NCBI GenBank assembly: GCA_903873735.1
Contig: CAIQPO010000043.1
Location: 1 to 39,399 of the forward strand
Source of the DNA: Candidatus Collierbacteria bacterium
GTDB lineage: Bacteria; Patescibacteriota; Microgenomatia; UBA1400; MFAQ01
Direction: 5' to 3'
DNA: 39,399 bases
A model generated the notes under the pieces. It was not told where the DNA came from and did not search any database. It saw only the letters and a list, made by a program, of their open reading frames with translations. Numbering within the stretch: position 1 is the first letter of the stretch; every line of letters begins with the position of its first letter. Positions 15,807 through 23,948 of the stretch are shown one piece after another. Made by a program: the position numbers and the translations under genes.

Positions 15807-17405
15807 ATGACAAGAGAAATTTACCCCCAATCAGAATTTGAACACCACCAAAGCCACTCCAAAGTTTATCTAGTACTAAGATCTGAAAATCCCAATACCG
15901 ACACTAACTCTGAAGAAAACTATGCCACTACTATAGCTGGCCAATCTGGGCGCACATGTTATTCTGCCAACATTCAGTTCCCTAGTGACTACAGACACAA
16001 ATCAGATAAATACCGCCAAGTAACAGATGGAGTGGTCAGATCCACTCGAGAAGCAGGTCACCTTACCACCCGCCAACATGTTCACTACACTTTCGCCCTC
16101 GAGGGTGTATCAAGACTAGCAGTCAATTTCTTCCACTCTCATCCACACTACAATTCTGAAGAAATGAGTCAAAGATATGTAACAATCAAAAACAAGGAGC
16201 TAATTTCACCACAAACAGAAAATCCCGAAACTGCTGCCCTACTAGAGTCAGCAAGGATTGGTCTCATCTCAGGCTACGAGGAAATTACAGCAAGTCTTAC
16301 ACCCCTAGCTTTGTCAGAGCTGCAGGCAAGGTTTCCCGGAAGAAAAGGTGAACGATATCAAGAATTTTTTGAAAAAGAGGCACAAAAAAAAGCCCAAGAA
16401 GTAGCTAGATATTTACTACCACTTGGGACACCAACCAATCTTTATCACACAATATCTGAGCTCACACTTGTTCGCCTATATCACCTGTCAGAAACACTTC
16501 CTAATGGGACTGAAGCCAAAGCCATTGTCCAAGCCATGGTTGACACAGTTGCGGCAATAGATCCTAGTATCATTGATGAAATTGGTAAACCATACCCCAA
16601 ACCATATTCCCATACTCTTGCTCAGCCACTTCCAAAAGAGGCAAAAACAAACTTTGATTTGGCTATGACGGATAGCTTTTCACTCCAAGACACTCACCCT
16701 AATTTTATTTCCTCCCTCGCCAGATCTGTACAACTTACGCTCGGACTCGACATTCCAGAAGAGGAGTTGATTGGCTTACTGTTAGACCCCAAACAAAATT
16801 CTCTAATAAGTTCTGTCTGGGGAGAAACCGTACTCGACCAACTTGGTCTATGTTTAAATCAAGTACATCTCACTGGTTTAGTCTCGTTAAGCCACACTGC
16901 CAACTATCAACTTCACCGACATCGAGGCTTTACTCACACTGAACCCCTGATATTGGATATACCAGATCTTGACGATATCGTTATCCCAGCACTTATAAAA
17001 ACAAACTCTGAAATTGAAAAGCGTTATCTAGAAATTCACCATCAACATCTCCAAACTCTTCACCAACTCCAGGAGCAAGGCGTTAGCCTCCAGGAACTAC
17101 AATATTTACTCCCCAACTCCACCAGAGTCAGAAAGCAAATATCTGGTCCTTTGGGATCATATCTTCACTTCATCAAGTCAAGAACTTGTTTAAATGCCCA
17201 AGAGGAAATCTATCAAATCGCAGTTCAGCTAACCCAACAACTATCAATTCTTGAACCATCACTTGTTCCTTATTTGAATCAGCCGGCTCCATGTGGCTTA
17301 AGGAATCGAGCCTCAATCACACCCTACTGTCCTGAAGGCTCTCGTTTTTGTGGAATAAAAATTTGGGATTTAAATATTTCAGACTATCCTCAACGCACCA
17401 TATAA
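15807..17405 (+). CDS. Tandem ThyX-like flavin-dependent thymidylate synthase
   Basis: 532 aa, about twice a normal ThyX, which makes dTMP from dUMP with methylene-THF and FADH2. First half: HVHYTFALEGVSR, then HSHPHYNSEEMSQRY at residues 110-124, the ThyX signature with RHR changed to HSH; and RYLLPLGTPTNLYHT at about 201-215. Second half: QLHRHRGFTHTEP at 368-380 (RHR kept, Ser/Arg-Tyr end lost), then YLLPNSTRVRKQIS and SRTCLNAQEEIYQIA near 433-472. So two ThyX-type modules are fused and each keeps part of the signature; a composite active site is possible. Location beside tmk, glyA and folD fits dTMP synthesis. Family assignment is firm enough; activity is inference. Confidence 0.75.
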   Translation: MTREIYPQSEFEHHQSHSKVYLVLRSENPNTDTNSEENYATTIAGQSGRTCYSANIQFPSDYRHKSDKYRQVTDGVVRSTREAGHLTTRQHVHYTFALEGVSRLAVNFFHSHPHYNSEEMSQRYVTIKNKELISPQTENPETAALLESARIGLISGYEEITASLTPLALSELQARFPGRKGERYQEFFEKEAQKKAQEVARYLLPLGTPTNLYHTISELTLVRLYHLSETLPNGTEAKAIVQAMVDTVAAIDPSIIDEIGKPYPKPYSHTLAQPLPKEAKTNFDLAMTDSFSLQDTHPNFISSLARSVQLTLGLDIPEEELIGLLLDPKQNSLISSVWGETVLDQLGLCLNQVHLTGLVSLSHTANYQLHRHRGFTHTEPLILDIPDLDDIVIPALIKTNSEIEKRYLEIHHQHLQTLHQLQEQGVSLQELQYLLPNSTRVRKQISGPLGSYLHFIKSRTCLNAQEEIYQIAVQLTQQLSILEPSLVPYLNQPAPCGLRNRASITPYCPEGSRFCGIKIWDLNISDYPQRTI

Positions 17406-17427
17406 AAAAGCGGGCCGTTAGGCCCGC
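17404..17427 (-). terminator. Intrinsic terminator enclosing the stop of the 17418 gene
   Basis: GCGGGCC/GGCCCGC stem (17410-17416 and 17421-17427) with loop GTTA, then six T on the minus strand. The TAA stop of the orphan gene is formed by the loop and the first stem base pair region, so the last codons are part of the hairpin. Confidence 0.9.
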
Positions 17428-17939
17428 AGAGCTTCGCATATCTCCACGTTGGAGATGCGAAAGAGATGGGGGCCCAGGTCTTTAACCAAAGGTTCGTCGT
17501 CTTGTACCGACCAACAAGCCTTGGCAAACAGTGAGTCTCCATCAATATCGTCGAGATAGAATCTCACTAAGTATGCCTGGCTTACCTCACGATAGCGTGC
17601 AATGTCCTGATCAGGCAGTGCGTGGACGGAAGGCTCTGATGCAAATCGGTATTTACCGCTTTCATCAGGGCAAATCACCGCCCAACATACCTGCTTACCA
17701 TTCAGCTTATGCATTGCTTTCAGCTTCTGGTAAAACAGCTCAGAGACTGCGTCAGCCGGATCGGTAATGACATGAAGGCCATCATCCTGCATTCCAAGCA
17801 CAGCCACTGCCTTGTCGCTCCAAAATACTTGAAACCGCGCCGGACCCTCATAAGGCCGAACAGCGCTCCCTTCCGGAAGCAACATTCGAATATCTTCTTC
17901 AGTCACAGAACCTGAAATTTGTAACACAGCATGGCACAT
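17418..17939 (-). CDS. Orphan soluble protein (173 aa)
   Basis: Begins MCHAVLQISGSVTEEDIRML; AGGAGG lies 8 nt before the ATG. Acidic, soluble alpha/beta protein with no membrane segment. Met-Cys at the start would expose Cys after Met removal, as in N-terminal-nucleophile enzymes, but I see no further support for that. No family recognised. The stop lies inside the terminator; the promoter overlaps the end of topA. GC-rich codons (CGC, CTG, GCC) contrast with topA and the ThyX-like gene. Confidence 0.74.
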   Translation of the reverse strand: MCHAVLQISGSVTEEDIRMLLPEGSAVRPYEGPARFQVFWSDKAVAVLGMQDDGLHVITDPADAVSELFYQKLKAMHKLNGKQVCWAVICPDESGKYRFASEPSVHALPDQDIARYREVSQAYLVRFYLDDIDGDSLFAKACWSVQDDEPLVKDLGPHLFRISNVEICEALRA

Positions 17940-17987
17940 AAGTTATTCCTCCTCTCTTTAAATAAGATTCATCAAAGTACAGCGCGT

Positions 17988-18016
17988 ATTATAAGACCAA
18001 ATCCTATATATATCAA
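17988..18016 (-). promoter_or_regulatory. Sigma-70-type promoter of the 17418-17939 unit
   Basis: Minus strand TTGATA (18011-18016), 17-bp spacer, TATAAT (17988-17993). The -35 overlaps the last codons and stop of topA. Confidence 0.86.
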
Positions 18017-20007
18017 GAAGCAGTCTCTACTTCTCCTTTTTGCTGTGGTTTGTGCCAACTTGCCCATGTACAGTTCGGGTAATCCTCACATCCATAAAAA
18101 TCTCTACCGGTCTTAGTTTTTTTAAGAACTACTCGCTTACCGCATTTCTCACAAGTCACTCCATCAACATATTCAATATACTGGTCTGTGTATTTACATT
18201 CTGGATATTTATCACAACTTAAAAACTTTCCAAACTTTCCATCTCTTATCACCACTTCTCCAGTTTTACACTCTGGGCATTTTTTTCCAGTAGAAATTGT
18301 GGGCACAGCTACCCTAGCACTTTCTTTATCTACTATTGCCAATCTATCCTTAAACGTATCCCAAAAATTACTTAGCATTTTTTCCCAGTTCTCCTTACCA
18401 TCAGCCACCAAATCCAAATCATCCTCCATCTTGGCTGTAAACTCATACTCCATCTCTGTTGGGAAGTTTTTCATTAAGAAATCAGTCACCGCTTCACCAA
18501 TTGAAGTAGCAAAAAATCTTCTTTCTCTTTGTTCTACATATCTTCTATCCTGAATGGTTGAAATAATTGCAGCATAAGTAGAAGGTCTACCGATTCCCCT
18601 CTTCTCCAACTCCCTTATCAAAGAGGCATCATTGTATCTTGCTGGAGGTTGGGTAAATTTTTGTTCCGACAACACTTTTTCTTTCTTCAATTTTTCTCCA
18701 GCTATCACTTCTGGAATTATTTGTGCCTCACCATTCTCCTTGGGAAATAGCTTCTTCCAACCTTCGAATTTAATTGTATTCCCATTACCAGTAAGCAAAT
18801 ACTTTCCACACAACACAGACACTCCAGTATCATCAAAAATCGCATCATTCATCTGACAAGCCACAGTTCTCCTCCAAATAAGCGAGTAAAGCTTAGATTG
18901 GTCAGCCATCATTCCATCTTGTCCTTTATAGGCACCAGGGGTAACACTGACATTTGTTGGTCTTACTGCCTCATGAGCTTCTTGCGCTACCACTTTCCCA
19001 CTTGCTTTATAAACTCTCGGCACATTTGACACAAAAGTCGCCCCATATTCTGACTCAATCTGTTTTCTAATCTGGTCAATAGCGGAATCAACTAAATTTA
19101 GAGAATCAGTACGATGGTAGGTAATGTCACCTTGTTCATATAATCTCTGAGCTACATTCATTGTCCTCTTTGCTGACCACCCAAAAGCATTTGCTGCAGC
19201 CTGCTGTAGAGTTGATGTTTTGAAGGGTGGGTGTGGAGCCACATGTCTTTCTGTCTTTGTAAGCTTGGAAACTTCATACTCGCCCTTCTCCAAATCAGAT
19301 ACAACTCTACCAGCAATCTCTCCGCTATTAACTACTGCTTTCTTGTTATCGATCTTTGCCAGCTGAATTTCAAATGCTTTACCGTTTTTTGTTGTCACCA
19401 AAGCGGAAATCTCCCAATACTCTACCGGTTTAAATTTTTGGATCTCTCTTTCCCGCTCTACTATCAACCTCACCGCAACGCTCTGGACTCTTCCAGCTGA
19501 TAAACCCCTTCTCACCTTTTTCCACAAAATTGGAGACAATTTATAGCCCACCAATCTATCCAAGAAGCGTCTAGCTTGTTGGGCATTCACCAGATTCATA
19601 TCTACCTGTCTGGGATTGTCCAAAGCCTCAAGAATTGCCTCTTTGGTAATTGAGTGAAAAGTAATTCGTTTTACTTCTGTCCCCTTTTTAAGTGAACTTC
19701 TAAGAAGTGATGACACATGCCAAGCTATTGCCTCCCCTTCACGGTCAGGATCTGATGCCAATATAATTTCACTGGCTTTTTTTGCCTCCTTCTCCAACAG
19801 GCTTACTTGTTCATCTTTTCCTTTCATCACTTTATATTCAGGAATGAAATCATAGACCGCTTTACCCTTTTCTTTAATTTCTATTCCAAATTTACTTTCA
19901 GGTAAGTCACGAACATGACCCATACTGGCCATGATCTTGAAATCACTTCCTAAGTACTTAGATAAACTTTTTGTTTTTGTGGGTGATTCGACAATGACTA
20001 AACGCAT
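18013..20007 (-). CDS. topA: DNA topoisomerase I
   Basis: Type IA enzyme relaxing negative supercoils, 664 aa. TOPRIM domain with Glu7 (VESPTK) and SDPDREGEA at about 85-92; active-site Tyr297 in ITYHRTDSL, where the usual Met before Arg is His; SAGRVQSVAVRLI at 170-182. Two C-terminal four-Cys zinc ribbons follow (CPECKTG...CDKYPEC and CEKCGKR...CEDYPNC). The start MRLVIVESPT is clear; no ribosome site is visible. It lies 40 nt downstream of the terminator of the structured RNA. Confidence 0.97.
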   Translation of the reverse strand: MRLVIVESPTKTKSLSKYLGSDFKIMASMGHVRDLPESKFGIEIKEKGKAVYDFIPEYKVMKGKDEQVSLLEKEAKKASEIILASDPDREGEAIAWHVSSLLRSSLKKGTEVKRITFHSITKEAILEALDNPRQVDMNLVNAQQARRFLDRLVGYKLSPILWKKVRRGLSAGRVQSVAVRLIVEREREIQKFKPVEYWEISALVTTKNGKAFEIQLAKIDNKKAVVNSGEIAGRVVSDLEKGEYEVSKLTKTERHVAPHPPFKTSTLQQAAANAFGWSAKRTMNVAQRLYEQGDITYHRTDSLNLVDSAIDQIRKQIESEYGATFVSNVPRVYKASGKVVAQEAHEAVRPTNVSVTPGAYKGQDGMMADQSKLYSLIWRRTVACQMNDAIFDDTGVSVLCGKYLLTGNGNTIKFEGWKKLFPKENGEAQIIPEVIAGEKLKKEKVLSEQKFTQPPARYNDASLIRELEKRGIGRPSTYAAIISTIQDRRYVEQRERRFFATSIGEAVTDFLMKNFPTEMEYEFTAKMEDDLDLVADGKENWEKMLSNFWDTFKDRLAIVDKESARVAVPTISTGKKCPECKTGEVVIRDGKFGKFLSCDKYPECKYTDQYIEYVDGVTCEKCGKRVVLKKTKTGRDFYGCEDYPNCTWASWHKPQQKGEVETAS

Positions 20008-20049
20008 ACTTAATAAGATTACAACATTTTTTAGTGAGGGTATTCTAGC

Positions 20050-20082
20050 AAAAAAAATCTCCTGTGATAAATCACAGGAGAT
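20050..20082 (-). terminator. Strong intrinsic terminator of the structured RNA
   Basis: Perfect 12-bp stem ATCTCCTGTGAT/ATCACAGGAGAT with a 2-nt loop, followed on the minus strand by eight T. Separates the RNA from topA. Confidence 0.93.
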
Positions 20083-20567
20083 AAGGCATCAAATGAGAGC
20101 AACCGGAGAGGGCGGCTAAGCCGCAAACATTGGGCTTGCCGCCCTCCCGGAAAAGAAAATACAGCATCACCTTTAGGTAGCCTAAAGACTCAATATGCAC
20201 TCTCGGGCCACATTGCCCGAAGCACGGAGTCTGGCACTACCTACTAAGCACGTGGCATGGAGCCACGCCCTACCCCATCTGGAGGAGGGTTGGCTTAGTC
20301 CGCATTGCGGCGTGCTGTTTCTGAAGTACCCCAAAAAGGGTATTTTATGCTAAGGCCGCGGAACGGTCTAGGCATCTTCAGCCAAGTCAGGATATCGAGG
20401 ACTTGGACTCTTACCCCGCCGCGAGGGAAAAAGAAAAAACGCGGGGCTTACAACCACAAGGGGCCGGTGCAGTGTCGCTGCTTTCGTCGGCTTCCCGAGA
20501 TAAAGACATTCATATCTTCATTTCAGGAAGTCGACTCTCATTTAATTAAAGTTCACTCAAAAAGAGT
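20083..20567 (-). ncRNA. Structured non-coding RNA, class not identified
   Basis: This stretch has no believable reading frame, is much richer in G+C than its flanks, and is bounded by a near-consensus promoter and a 12-bp terminator. The core (20091-20543, about 453 nt) is closed by complementary ends, AAATGAGAG with CTCTCATTT. Inside are clear hairpins: GTCGACTTCC with GGGAAGCCGAC near the 5' end; GCAG/CTGC; CCAAGTC/GACTTGG; TACCC/GGGTA; CGTGGC/GCCACG; CGGGC/GCCCG; CTTTAGG/CCTAAAG; and a long GGGCGGC/GCCGCCC arm near the 3' end. Size and expression signals suggest a housekeeping RNA such as RNase P RNA; CAGAAACAGCACGCCGC and GGGTAAGAG faintly resemble RNase P segments, but the universal P4 strands are not seen. 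tmRNA is unlikely: no T-arm or CCA end. Confidence 0.72.
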
Positions 20568-20573
20568 ACGGGT

Positions 20574-20602
20574 ATAATATCACCACATTATCACTTTGTC
20601 AA
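20574..20602 (-). promoter_or_regulatory. Near-consensus promoter of the structured RNA
   Basis: Minus strand TTGACA (20597-20602), 17-bp spacer, TATTAT (20574-20579). Start expected near 20567. Confidence 0.88.
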
Positions 20603-20620
20603 GTACTATGAGTTTGATAC

Positions 20621-22162
20621 CTATTTTTTCATCAAAACTGGCATCATCTCTTTAACCACTGGACCAGCCACAGCCGACCCTTCTCCACCAGCTTCCACCA
20701 ACACCGTAACAACAAGCCATTCCTTTATGTCATCACCTTTGGGTACCACTACGCTAATCCAAGCATGCGGCTCATCCTTTTCACCTCCCTGCTGAGCGGT
20801 ACCTGTTTTGCAATAAATTTTCCCCCCATATTCAAAAAGTGGAAATGCCGTTCCACCCTCTCTACAAGTCATTTCCATACCTTTCTTAACCACTTCAATA
20901 TTTTTCTTAGTAATACCCACCTCGCGGCATCCTTTTATCCCCACCAGGAGCGGAGTACACCATTCTCCACTAATTACAGCAGCAGTCATTCTATTAATTT
21001 GAAGCGGTGTTACGAGCAAGTCACCTTGTCCAATAGACATGTGATAAGTATTCCCCAAAAACCACTTTGCACCTGAGTATTTTTCTCTCCAATATGGAGT
21101 CGGGACAAAACCATCTGCCTCAAATGGTAGATCTATTCCTGTCTTCTTTCCTAAACCCGTCGTCTCCGACCATTTGACCAACGACTCAACACCCAACATT
21201 TCACCCAATTTATAGAAAAAGATATCGTTACTTCTAGAAAGAGCTTTCTCCACATCCAAAGCCCCTTCAACCTTTCCATATTTATCCAAAAACCAATTAC
21301 CAAATCTGTATTCTCCAATTTTTATCTCTCCAGTATCCTCAATTATGGTTTCAGATGTAATTTTTCCTTCAGACAAACCAGCCAAGGCCGTAAGGACCTT
21401 ATAAACCGATCCAGGCGCAAACTGTCCAGAAACTACTCTATTGTACAAAGGCTTCTTATCATTATCCGACACAATAGACTGTACATCTTTAAACTCCCCA
21501 CCGTAATCGCTCCGTTTCCCAGAATTAATAAATAAGTTTGCATCATAAGATGGTAGGCTTACCAGAGCCAATACTTCACCATTAATTTTAGCGACCACCC
21601 CCGAAGCGCTCTTTCCAGTAGTATTGAGCATCGACTTAAGTGACAAAAACATGCTCTTTTGGATATCCAAGTCAATATTCGTTTTAATGTTCTCCCCAAA
21701 GACGGGATTTATTCTGGAAATTTCTTTGATATTTACTCCCTCTGCACTCTCCTCTACCAATACCTCACCCCAAGTACCCATCAAGCGATTGTCATATATC
21801 TTTTCTAACCCAGACTTACCCACCAGAGTCTCATTGCTACATTTGCTACATTTTTCCAAATCTTCCCTTGATGCTCTCGATAAATACCCAGTCACCCCCG
21901 CCAACATCTCGCCATATGGATAAAATCTAAACGTCTTACCACTCACTTCAATATTCAAAGCCATACTTTTACCAGTTCGATCTGTAATTATTCCCCTTGC
22001 TGGTAATATCGACACCCTCCTTACCATGTTCCCCTTTGCCATACCTTCATAGTAATCCCCCATAAACACGCTTAAAAACACTACCCTCGACAAACCCACT
22101 GACAACAGTAGCATCAAGGCAATTTTCAAGACAAAAAATGATATTCGTCGTTGACTCATCAA
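20621..22162 (-). CDS. mrdA: Penicillin-binding protein 2, elongasome transpeptidase
   Basis: Class B PBP of 513 aa that cross-links peptidoglycan during cell elongation. One N-terminal membrane helix (about 10-33), a dimerisation domain, then the transpeptidase domain with active Ser252 and Lys255 (PGSVYK), SND at 311-313 and KTGT at 452-455. Overlaps mreD by 4 nt on the same strand, so the two are coupled. No RodA is in the window. Shorter than E. coli PBP2 (633 aa) but complete in motifs. Confidence 0.93.
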   Translation of the reverse strand: MMSQRRISFFVLKIALMLLLSVGLSRVVFLSVFMGDYYEGMAKGNMVRRVSILPARGIITDRTGKSMALNIEVSGKTFRFYPYGEMLAGVTGYLSRASREDLEKCSKCSNETLVGKSGLEKIYDNRLMGTWGEVLVEESAEGVNIKEISRINPVFGENIKTNIDLDIQKSMFLSLKSMLNTTGKSASGVVAKINGEVLALVSLPSYDANLFINSGKRSDYGGEFKDVQSIVSDNDKKPLYNRVVSGQFAPGSVYKVLTALAGLSEGKITSETIIEDTGEIKIGEYRFGNWFLDKYGKVEGALDVEKALSRSNDIFFYKLGEMLGVESLVKWSETTGLGKKTGIDLPFEADGFVPTPYWREKYSGAKWFLGNTYHMSIGQGDLLVTPLQINRMTAAVISGEWCTPLLVGIKGCREVGITKKNIEVVKKGMEMTCREGGTAFPLFEYGGKIYCKTGTAQQGGEKDEPHAWISVVVPKGDDIKEWLVVTVLVEAGGEGSAVAGPVVKEMMPVLMKK

Positions 22163-22584
22163 TATCTTAGTCTAATTGAATCTTGTGACTCAAACCACTT
22201 AAGAAACATTACAAATACCAATACCACTGAAATTAGCTCAAAAACAGACCAATTAATGTTAAAAACTTTATCAAAGACAATATTTGCTACCACCACCAGC
22301 ACAACCTGTACCATGCCTCCGATTTTCTTGATATCCGGAAATAACGATACAAGCCCACAAACAATTAATAAAAATAAACTTGGCACACCAATCGGCAGAC
22401 CATGAATACTCCCGACGACAAGCCCTAAAACTAGTGCCATCCAAAAAATTTCCTCACGATCTGAAAACAAAATCAAAGCTGGCCAATACCAACCAAATGC
22501 AAACAGACCCTCACCTAATAAAGTTAAGATAAATGTGATCGCTATCGCTTTTGTGATATTCTTGTCTTGATCTACAAAGTTCAT
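22159..22584 (-). CDS. mreD: MreD-like rod shape membrane protein
   Basis: 141 aa with four to five membrane helices and little soluble sequence (LVVGSIHGLPIGVPSLFLLIV, then further helices). MreD sequences diverge widely, so the call rests on topology, length and position between mreC and mrdA. The start ATG (22584) is only 2 nt from the divergent mreC ATG (22587). No ribosome site is seen. Confidence 0.72.
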   Translation of the reverse strand: MNFVDQDKNITKAIAITFILTLLGEGLFAFGWYWPALILFSDREEIFWMALVLGLVVGSIHGLPIGVPSLFLLIVCGLVSLFPDIKKIGGMVQVVLVVVANIVFDKVFNINWSVFELISVVLVFVMFLKWFESQDSIRLRY

Positions 22585-22586
22585 TT

Positions 22587-23348
22587 ATGAGTAGTAGCAA
22601 AATTAGTTTATTACTTTTACCACTTCTGGTGTCCATCCTACTATCAACGCTTAGTAATCTCAAGGTAGGAAAAGCACTCGAATCGGCATTAAATTATTCA
22701 CTTTCTCCAATCCTTTTTCCACTAGGGCAAGGTAGAGCTTTTATTACTCAAAAAGTTTTACTAATTAAGAACGCCCCATCAGTTTATAAGGAAAATCAAA
22801 ATCTATCTCAAGAAAACACTTCGCTAAAAAGCGAAAATCAAACCTTAAAAGACTTATTATCTGAAAACAAAATCACCCACAAATACAACCAATATCAGAT
22901 CGTTCCGATTAGAATCACCAGAGTTACAAATTTAATCACCGCCACCACTAATCAAGACTTTACTCAAATCGCAAAAGGTCAACCAGTTGTTAGTGGCAGC
23001 AACTTAATCGGTTTTGTCGATCAGGTCAAAGCTCCAATTATTGAAATTGTCCCTCTTGACTCAGATTCATGCCCCACTTTCCCAGTCAGGACTAGCTCAA
23101 ATCAAATTGCCAAGTACTCTCACGAAAACCGAATATCTATCATTTCTGACATCCCTAGTGTTAGCCAAATAAACCTAAATGACACCATATTCACCGAAGC
23201 CTCTCCCACCACACCCGCAAATCTTGTAATTGGCACAATAAAAAGGATCATCTCTAGTCCTCAAGAACCAATACAAAAAGCTGAAATAAACTTAGAATCA
23301 AGTTTTTCAAACAATCCAAGTGACTTGGTCATAATCACTAAACCATAG
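22587..23348 (+). CDS. mreC: Rod shape-determining protein MreC
   Basis: 253 aa: N-terminal membrane helix (about 5-24), coiled coil (about 70-97, KENQNLSQENTSLKSENQTL), then the double beta-barrel periplasmic domain with IAKGQPVV and LIGFVDQV. MreC links cytoplasmic MreB to PBP2 outside. It is on the opposite strand to mreB, mreD and mrdA, which is unusual. A possible promoter TTGTGA, 16 bp, TACAAA lies inside mreD and ends 8 nt before the start, so a leaderless transcript is likely. Confidence 0.9.
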   Translation: MSSSKISLLLLPLLVSILLSTLSNLKVGKALESALNYSLSPILFPLGQGRAFITQKVLLIKNAPSVYKENQNLSQENTSLKSENQTLKDLLSENKITHKYNQYQIVPIRITRVTNLITATTNQDFTQIAKGQPVVSGSNLIGFVDQVKAPIIEIVPLDSDSCPTFPVRTSSNQIAKYSHENRISIISDIPSVSQINLNDTIFTEASPTTPANLVIGTIKRIISSPQEPIQKAEINLESSFSNNPSDLVIITKP

Positions 23349-23353
23349 GAAAA

Positions 23354-23941
23354 TTAATACCCAAGTAGCTGAAACCCTACCACCGAAAGTAAAGTCGCCA
23401 AAGCTGCCCCAGCCATCACTTGAGTTAAGGTGTGTTTTCTCAAATAAACCCTTGACCAAATTACAAGCAACAGTATAGACACCATCCATCCATAACTTCT
23501 CCAACCCCAAAATACATTCAATGTCACCATCAGTAATGCATTCACTCCTCCATGGACTGATATTTTCCAGTAGTTATTAATCCACATAAAGCACAGTGAC
23601 ACAAACAACAAAAGCCCCAAGACCTCTGCCAATCGGATTTCACCAGCAAGTGCTGTCACTACCACCCCTAAAGTGTGGCAACCAAGAGTAAATAAATATA
23701 ATGGCTTCCTCTCCTCTCTCTTTGTCACATCAAAATCTGTAAGCTTTCCTTTTTTGGCCCTAGTGATAGCAAATATCGCTGGGGTTATCACATCTACAAT
23801 CATCAACACAGCACTAAACACAAATACTTTTTCAATAGGCACCGAATATCTCACCGCCATAAGCATAATTACCGGGATTTCCCATGCCGGCTCAAACGCC
23901 CTTGATACCAACCAAGCTAATCTCCTTAAAGTCTTTTTCAT
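23354..23941 (-). CDS. PAP2-like membrane phosphatase
   Basis: 195 aa with about six membrane helices. The PAP2 superfamily signature is recognisable but loose: KREERKPL for motif 1, SVHGG for motif 2 (usually PSGH) and SRVYLRKHTLTQVMAG for motif 3, keeping Arg and His. Such enzymes remove phosphate from undecaprenyl pyrophosphate or phosphatidic acid, so a lipid-carrier role beside cell wall genes is plausible. The ATG at 23941 is chosen; a longer frame would overlap the gene before it. Converges with mreC with 5 nt between stops. Confidence 0.7.
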   Translation of the reverse strand: MKKTLRRLAWLVSRAFEPAWEIPVIMLMAVRYSVPIEKVFVFSAVLMIVDVITPAIFAITRAKKGKLTDFDVTKREERKPLYLFTLGCHTLGVVVTALAGEIRLAEVLGLLLFVSLCFMWINNYWKISVHGGVNALLMVTLNVFWGWRSYGWMVSILLLVIWSRVYLRKHTLTQVMAGAALATLLSVVGFQLLGY

Positions 23942-23948
23942 ATTTTTA

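Noticed and set aside
17418..17939. N-terminal-nucleophile amidotransferase based on Met-Cys start
   Set aside because: Beyond the second-position Cys there is no family motif.
20083..20567. Assignment of the RNA as tmRNA
   Set aside because: No T-arm (GGTTCGA-like), no CCA end and no credible tag reading frame; a short Ala-Ala-Leu-Ala-stop stretch is present but an upstream stop and lack of tRNA-like ends make it coincidental.
20305..20577. 90-codon plus-strand frame inside the structured RNA region
   Set aside because: It crosses several hairpins and the RNA promoter, has no ribosome site, and the product is low in hydrophobic core residues and looks random.
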